From assembly GCA_035772405.1 (NCBI GenBank), contig JAYKKM010000216.1, forward strand, positions 2,478,501 to 2,542,500: a DNA stretch of 64,000 nucleotides, in the 5' to 3' direction. Every line of letters starts with the position of its first letter. Positions within the stretch are counted from its first letter, which is position 1. Origin of the DNA: Chrysogorgia sp. JL179-B06. Taxonomy: Eukaryota > Cnidaria > Anthozoa > Scleralcyonacea > Chrysogorgiidae. Of this stretch, positions 32,201 through 41,200 are shown piece after piece. A model generated the notes under the pieces. That model searched no databases, had not been told where the DNA came from, and saw nothing but the letters and a program-made list of their open reading frames with translations. The position numbers and the translations under genes were made by a program.

Positions 32201-35200
32201 ATAAAACAAAAGTATAATTTTCTAACGCAAGTAATATTATATTATTTAAATAGAGGCCAGGATAAACGTCTTCTATTATTTAAATTGAGAAGGACCTGTT
32301 GCTTACGTAAAACTTGTTGTTTGTTGATAGTTCTTTGAGGACTTGTATTGACGAAAATCGCGCGACAGTGTTTAATGTGACTCGAAATTTCCAAGGCTTG
32401 TCAATGTTGCATCCTTTCAAGGTTAGAACATCGTTCCCCTCTCTGATTGCCATACCACAAATACAAGATGCCCCATTTGCACAAGGCCATAATCTGGCAT
32501 TTATCTAAGGGAAACATACAAATTAGTTCCAATGAAATTTGAAAAAAGGAAAAAAGGAAGCAGTGGAAATTTTAATCGTACTATATAAATCGAATACTCT
32601 AAAAGTTGGTGTACTACCGAAATAGTGCGTAGGAGATCTAACGTTTTGAGAGAAGGCCCTTCATACTTTACGCTTCACTCTGTGACGGCAGTGGCGTCCC
32701 CCCCCCCCCCAAACGACTTCACAGGGACGTTTGTCGGAAAATCCTTGTCGTCTGTCGGAAAATTTGGGCGGTTGGGACTTGGAAAAGTTGTTGATTGTAA
32801 TCAACAAAAAGTTGTTGATTATAAATCGTACTTAATAGTTTTGCCATGTTGAGATATAGAGCATATGTTACATGACAGCATTAAAATGTCGGATCTTGTG
32901 ATTTGAATTTTGTGAATCAAGTTTAGAGCAACAGAACATTGTATGCTAATTTTACTCTGACGACCTTTCTTCGAGTGAAATGGCGGTGCTTCAGTACAAG
33001 AACGTGCATGCTATTCTCAATGCCTGGGAGTTTGGAGAAGGCGAAACTGTTCGAAGGGATGCTGAAGATCTTTTATTATTTTTAATGAACTAGCACAACT
33101 TGACAGCTCAATTTGAGAATATTGTAACGCTTTTGAAACTCTGCCTCACCTTCCCCTTTTCATCAGCACACGATGAAATGGCGTTCAGCTGCTTAATTAA
33201 TGTATGAATGTTCTCTCCATCATCTACTCTGGAGCATCCTATGAGTCTAACTTAATTAAAGCTGGACTTTCATCATTATATACACGTCGTCAACGGGCAT
33301 GTCTTAAACTATACTCCGAAGTTAAATCACCTACTCATAAATTGTATAACCTACTACCACCAAAAACTACTCATACTTATAGTACAAGGAATAAGAACTT
33401 TTTTATATTGCCGAAATATTCAAGACGAACCGCTTTAAAAACAGTTTTATTCCAGCCTGTATATCTAATGATATTAATGATAGTTTTTAACATTTTCTTT
33501 CGTATGTATAGTTATTTATAGATTTCAATTCTGTAGTCACTAGTAGTATATAATATATTTTTAAAACTCTGTAATTATTCTAATGCATGTAATTTTCTTG
33601 TAACAATGCAATTCCTTAGCCTTTTGGCTGCTATGCGTTAATATACACAATGTTGTAGTGAATGTGAGAGAGCTCAGAGTAGACATACGATACGTGGACG
33701 ATCGTCAAGCTCATATCCTCAGAAAAATTATTCTGAGTCCCGGACATGAATCGAACCTGTAACCTTCTGATGGCCGGTGAGACGCTCTAACCATTGAGCT
33801 AACGAAACTCAGATGGAGAGCGAAGGTTACAATGATGTACTGGTTCAATTGATATATGTACTGCCTATGCGGCAGTCACTATATATCGGTAAGGCTTGGA
33901 TGCGTTAATATACACAATGTTGTAGTGAATGTGTTATTTTAATAAACTCTAACTCTAACGAAACATGTTTGGCAACGCCTCTATTTGACAACATCCATAT
34001 GACCACGCCTATTTTTTACCACACTCATTATGACCACGCCCGTTTTTTCGGAAAATTTGGATGCCTGTCCTCCCACTAAAAAGTCCTAGCTACGCCACTG
34101 CTGTGACGAAGGGCCTTCAAAAAATTACACCTCCTATACACTATTTCGGCAGTACATCAACCTTTTACACTTTTCTATTTTTATTTCTACACTATACCTA
34201 CGAAGTAGCACACTTTTATATCACTTATTTTAATTATAAATATATGGTGATTACTCGGCATACCCCCCTTCTCAACGGTACTGACACACCAACCTTTCAG
34301 TATTTTTGTATTTTTACTTTGATACTTCCAAATCGTATTCATTCATTGTTTATTGAAAACGTTTTCTATCTGATATAGCTCTCACTTTTTATTTATAATA
34401 TATTAACATAATAAGTAAGATTTAATTGATCACGTATACGTAGAAAACCTTGAGTTTGAGAGGAAAGTTTAATACTTGCGCGCACATTTCAAACTTGCGC
34501 GCACATTTCAAACTTGTGCGCACGTATCAAACTTGCGCGCACGTTTCAAACTTGTGCGCACGTTTCAGAGAAACGACGAGATGGAAAAGCAAAGCAAAAG
34601 AAAAGCAAAGCGAAAGAAAAGCAAGCGAAAAACATCACATACCTCAAGTTTAAGCTCTTTGTTTCTAAACAAAACGAAATCTCCAATGCCAAAATAACTG
34701 TAAGATCTTTGAAATGCATGAAAATAATAAAAATAAAAATACACGATAACACTAACATTAGAAAAACGAACGTGAGATTAAAAGATGGAATGATAAAAAA
34801 AGAAGATAATTTTCTTACAATCCATCGAATGTTTGCATGTGAGGGTCACCTTGGTAAGTGCACCATTTGGAAGGAGTATCTGAAATGTGTATCTAGATAA
34901 TTCGAAAAAATATATGTAATTAGAAATATCGGTCGTATAAGGAAGTATATAAGTTTTCAAATAGCAGAAACTCTGATGCATGCGTTTTTTACTTCAAGGC
35001 TCGATTTTTGCAACTCTCTCCTTTACGGACTACCAAAATATGTTATTAAGCGGCTACAGAGTGTGCAGAATGCAGCAGCAAGAATAGTTACCTTGAGTAA
35101 GAAATCAGAACATATCACGCCCATTTTATATAATTTACATTGGCTTCCTGTTGAAGAACGTATTGTTTTTAAAATAATTTTATTGACATTTAAATCGCTG

Positions 35201-38200
35201 TATGTCTTGACACCTCTGTATATTGCCAATTTATTTAATTTATGTATACCTAGGCGTTGTTTAAGATCTGCTACGAGCAATAGGCTGGTTCACGTACCAT
35301 ATAACTTACGCACATATGGCTATAGGACATTTTCAAGTGCTGCCCCCAACTTATGGAACGATCTTCCTCAAGACATTAGAAATTGTACAACACTTAATGA
35401 TTTTAAGAGTAAAGTTAAAACTCATCTTTTTAGGAAAACATTTTTAGATTAAATTGATGTTTAGATTTTTAGATTAAATGATATTGTATACAAGTGTATT
35501 TTAAACCAATGTAAAGCGCCATTGGACAGCAATGGAAATGGCGCTATATAAAAACTATTATTATTAAAAATCAACTACCAAGAGGCCACGAATGCCACTA
35601 CCAACAATAGAATCTTTGATAAAAAGTCTAACTACGAAGCCTACGAGTAATTTAATTACCAGTTCATCGACCGTGAGTGGCCTATATATGCAGGGTGGCC
35701 GAAAGACAACTTCCGTTTTCAGGGACGAAAGACAACTTCAGGTTTCAAACATTCAGGTTCGAACGCAATTTTTAAACTTACCTTTTTATCAGATAGAGTG
35801 AGCGAGTTCCAAAAGTTTGTGCTTTGTGTATACTCCATACGTAACAATACAGTGTCGTTAGGTTCATGGACAGAATCACAAATCCCTTTCATGTAAACGT
35901 CGATTGGTTTGTTCATGTGGCTGTTGTCCAACGTTATCTGACAAGAACTCATAGCTACCTCTTGACGTGAAGTCCAATAAAATGCTGTCCCTAAAATATG
36001 CAAATCATCGTCGTTGGTTAAGCTTACATACTCAGAAAAATTTGAAAATTTGAGCTCTGGACATGAGTTGATCATTTAGCCTTCTGATTGGCGCTGTGTG
36101 CATCACTGTTAGATCCAAGTCTACACTCGGTAATAGAGTAATTGCTGTCGCCGAACCTAAGCTGTGGAACTCACTGTTTAAGGAAATACTTCATCTAGAA
36201 TCTGTTGAAGCTTTTAAATGTAGATAATTGATGTTTTATTCCTTCTTATTGCTAAAGAAGTTTATTCTTAATTCGCAGTTAGACTTTGTTATTTTGATTT
36301 GTTTTTAATGGTGATTGTAAATTTCACTGCTCAGTGAAGATATCATTTTTTTATATATTTTTATTAACGTGAGCTGGCGGAATCCTAGGCATTACTTCAA
36401 TTTGATTGGCTGCCTGAGAGTGCGGTTTTTTGCGATATCTGACCAGTGATGCAAAAATCCCGCAGGGGTAGGATGAAACTCTAGGGGGCGATAGCCGATA
36501 GAACAGGCGAGCGAGGGGTTATTGCGTAACGTATTTCTAGTTTTATCTTCTCGTCTTGATAATATTTCTCACTCGTTGACTTCACTCGTGAGAGATACGA
36601 AGAACTCTAAGCACGCACCTGTTACACCATTACTCATGGAGCTCCACTGGCTGCCAGTGGAACAGCGTATTATTTTCACTGGATATTATTATTAGTTTTC
36701 AAGTCCCTTAATAACTTAGCTCCGTTTTACATTATCAATTTATTGCAAGCCTATTGTCCCAGTCGTAATCTTAGGTCATCGAACCATGCAATGCCTTCTT
36801 ACGGTTCCCAGGTCTAATCAAAAGACTTATGGTGACAGAGCATTCTCAGTGGTGGCTCCAAAGTTATGGAATGCTCTGCCCATGGAATTAAGGAAAAGTA
36901 GTTCCCTTGATATTTTTAAAAAAAGTTTGAAGACCTATCTCTTTTGACAAACTTTTTTGTGATTTTGTCAAATTAATATTCTTTTATATGCATATAAATT
37001 GTCCCTTATAAACTCGTTTTCATGTACGAAATTGAAAAGGATTCTTACTTTAAAACGAGGTGATAAGGGCCAATTTATATGCAAATAAATCGGCGTTGGC
37101 CATTTATGGATCAGGTATATAGTTATCATTATTATTATTACAGTTCTCGAAACTCAGATATACATATAAAATAATTAGCTGCATTGGGAAATAATTTGTC
37201 ATATGAAAGAAAATTGGCAGCGATCTATGAAATTATTCTGCATCAGTGAACACAACATACCCGACATCCTTTTAAGGACCAACTGTATGCCAAGAACACA
37301 GTTCTGATTGTTATTTGGGCAATTTACAGGTGTTTTTAAAGTGATTGTGATCTTGGTGTAATTCTCACTACATTCCTTCATGCCAATATCCCCAACAGGA
37401 CTTACCTTAAAACAATAAGTAATTGAATGGACAAACACATGATCAGTCGGACGAAGCGATGGGTGGAAGTAGGTAACCCTCCCCCGATATACCGACCAAA
37501 GGGATACCGCCTCATTAGTATTTCAATAAAATAATAGGTGTGACGAACGCGTTGGGAACGCACAGCATGCCTCTTTATTAAATATTCCGTGTGCGGGACG
37601 GAAGTAATTACCTCTAAGCCTCTTTCACCTAATTTACGATCCCTAATCCTAGTCTCGTATACCTTTGGGACCCCCATCCCTAGGTGGCTCTCTCTATGTC
37701 GCGAACGAAAATAATTAGCGTTCAGAACGTAGACTCCTAACCCTAACCTCTTCCACCTTCATAACCCTAAATTTAATTATAGTTATTCCATCCGAACCAT
37801 TCCGATTTCAATTCCGACTCCTTGACTCTCATCGGGAGTTGTGCGATTTCCTAAGCGTTCGATTGAACCTGTGTTTTCACCGCATCTACAAAGAGATGAA
37901 CCCTAATAGTTTTGGCCGTATTATGGCTTATCTCGCTTTAGTGTACACAATTCCTATGAGGAAGAAACCCTTTGGGAAACAGTGCGAAGAACTGTTCAAG
38001 ATCTCAAACATATTGACTTGGAAAAAATATAAATTTAAACGGCATTACGTTTACAGCGTTGCTACACCAAATGCTGATACTCTTGATATTTGCATATTTC
38101 GACTGAGAGATGCGCTAAACACTTTGACCGAATTATCGCTTATCTCGCGTTTATAGGGTACGGCATTCCTATGAGGAAGAAATATTTCGGGAAGCTGTAC

Positions 38201-41200
38201 GAAGAACGGTCGAAGATTTTAAACATCGATATCGAAAAATATAAAGTGAAACCGTCGGTGAATTAAATCTTGTCTATTAACGAACGTGCGTTGCTATGCC
38301 AATTGCTTCTACAGCTGTTATTTGCATATTTCGCCTCAGAGCACATGTAGAGACAATGGCACGTGCCCTTAATGAGTCATTAAAAACTCGTTAAGGGATA
38401 GAGCAAAGTGGCGCACTTGGTGAAGCAAAGAAGACATAATGAGTTTAAGAATATTTATTTCAGTCAAACGTATACATCGATAAGGTCGGCTTCTCATGAG
38501 AGAGTATAAATATATAATTGTCATTATACGAACTCGTGGACTGAAAATCGGATAGATCGGAATCAATATACGCTTTTTTCCCCTCGCGAAGAATAAAAGT
38601 TGTCACCTCGTCGGAGCTTTGCGAAGTGCTTTCGTCTCCCAAAATATCTAGCTGTATTACTTCGGTTCTCACACGTGTTTTTCCTCTTGCGCATCGTCGA
38701 TAGTGTTATCCATAACGGCTGCGTATGTCAACATTTGTCGCAAAATAAATTTCCCTTGATTTACAGCTGGTTTAAAGATGGATCCTCATTTTGCATGTTC
38801 GAGCTCGGTCCGGTCTCTTCCTTAAATTAACTATTATCCTTAATTTACAAATCGCTCTGAATTAAGGATAATGGTTAATCTAATGTTAGAACCCAACCCC
38901 ACACAACAAAGAACCTAACCCTAACCGCCGCCGAATGGGTTTTCTAACCCTAACCCCCCGGAAGTATTTTCTCCGCCCTGCTAGATTTATAGACTAGTGA
39001 GAGATACTAAGCATTTGGGATAGTAATTGACTGTTATACGCATGCGCGACTCTCACGATCGTCACTAAATTAACCATTATCCTAAATTTAGAGCGATTTG
39101 TAACTTAAGGATAATTTTAAGGAAGAGATCGTGTTGGCAGCAAACATCGATGCCGCGTATGGATGTGTCCATTGCAAACAAGATATTTATAAGTATTTAT
39201 AAGTATTTAAAAGTTACTTCTGTAACATTTTTCCAATTTTCAATTTTCAAGTATTTCCGAAATTCCGACAAAAAGTGAAAATTTTCGACAAATTAGCGAT
39301 TTGACGATAGGTGGTTGGGGCGATTGCCCCCCTCACCCCACCACAATTTCCGCCACTGGTTCTTCCTCCGTCTCTTCTCCAGTTTCCTCGTATGCGTAAG
39401 ATTTCACACTTTACCCCTCGAGCTCATCGTTTGTGCACAAGTTGTCATCTGTGGCAGAGGAATTACTTTCGAGAGATCCATTGACGTTAGGGATTGATTG
39501 TACAGAGTGACCTTAGCTTCTCCATGGATGTTCTTCATATGACGATAAAGGTGCTCTTTTCTAGAAAGAGCCTTTCCACAAATTTCGCACTGATGAAACA
39601 TCGTTACACATTCGCAATTGAACACAATGAATCTAATTGCTATATCACCGATAATTTATAAGACATCTAACATGAATGTTATAAACATCCCCAACACCCC
39701 TCAAGTTCCCTCATTACCCCCAAACGCCTCCTAAATACCCCAAATAACCCTACGCCCCCAACGCCCCTCAATATCCATCACACGCATCCAACACCCCCAA
39801 AACACCCCCCAATATGCCCCATAAACACCCCATTACGCCCCCAACACCCCTTCGAACACCAGAATCAATCGAGAATGATTCAAATGATCCAGTAAGATTC
39901 AATTCGGTGTTTCTCAAACTCCCTCATTACCCCTCAAACTTCCCTAAATACCCCAAAACCACTCATGCGCCCCAACACCTCTTAAACTCCCCTCAATATC
40001 CCTCACACGCCTCCAACACCCCCAAAACACCCCCACTACACCCCTAAACACCCTATTACGCCCCAACACCCTTCGAACTCCTGAATCAATGATTGAGAAT
40101 GATTCAAATGATTCAGTAAGATTCAATTCGGTGTTTATTGGGATTCTTGATGATTATTTGTGCTAGAACGAAAAACTATTTACCTAGAGGGGGATTATCG
40201 TTACGCATTTGCAATTAAACACAGAATGAATCTATTTTCAGAATTATCGATAATGTATAGGACATCTAACATGAATGGTTATATCTCAAGAGGCCCTCAA
40301 CACCCCATACTACCTATCATTACCCCTGAGACTCCCCCACAATCCCAAATACACCCCCAAACGGCCCCGAAAATACCCCAAACGCCCCTGTAAACACCCC
40401 ATATGCCCCAAAATACCCCAAACGCACCGAAAACACCCCTAACGAAACAAAATTTACCAGAATTCCTGTTTTGTAATCTGGTGACTTCACCAGTTCACTC
40501 CAAGGGCTAAATTCCTCCATAGATGATTCGCGGTTGTTCGTGCGATAATAGCGAACTTTAAACGTTGCGTAAATCTAAGTGAGAGAATAAAAAATTAAAA
40601 CGTTTCTGCCACGACGAGTTAACTTCAGAATGTTTTAGATATCTTTAAAAACTCATTAATAATTCGTGACCAGGTAAATAGACAGATATAGGAGACATAT
40701 ATCGCGCATTTGTAACATGACCATCGTTTGCTTTTGATAGCGCGCCTCTATGGAGCTCCAAGATGGCGGTTCAAACAGACAATCGAGATGGCTGCCAAAG
40801 TGACCACATTGGGGTAAGCCATTGTGGGTGCAACTCCTGAAAAATTACTACTTCAAATTAATAGAAAATGAGTATATTGCCAAGAGACAAGCATTTTTGA
40901 GTTTTTTTGGTTGACAATCACAGCAATTATTATCCAAAATTCGAACATACGAACGGAAATACGCATTTTTTCCGATAATACTGGTGTTATAGCGCGTCTC
41001 ATGACAGGCACGTGACTTGCCCTGTTCTGGTCACTTGCGATTTTGCTCGGTTGAGCGGCCATCTTGGATTCCCATAGCGGAATTGTCCAATCTTTTCTCT
41101 CATTACTATTCTTTAGCCACTCTCCTGCTAAATGTTATTAGTATCAACCAACTAGTGGTCCATTACAAATTCGGAATTCTAATTGGCCGAGCTAGTAGTG

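Larger units (their letters stand above)
32689..34100. mobile_element. hAT-like element, 1.41 kb, with 8-bp TSD CTGTGACG
   Basis: Left end CAGTGGCGTCCCCCCC, right end CTAGCTACGCCACTG (reverse CAGTGGCGTAGCTAG). CTGTGACG at 32680-32687 and 34101-34108 is the duplication, with one extra G on the left. It holds a LINE fragment (33204), a minus-strand tRNA-like SINE (33690-33880) and repeated GACCACGCC words near the right end, but no transposase. Confidence 0.8.

Noticed and set aside
32501..32504. Downstream donor CAG|GTCC (near 32296) for the VWDE-like exon 32504-32307
   Set aside because: The GTAAGC donor at 32306 keeps phase 0 with the next exon and is the better consensus.
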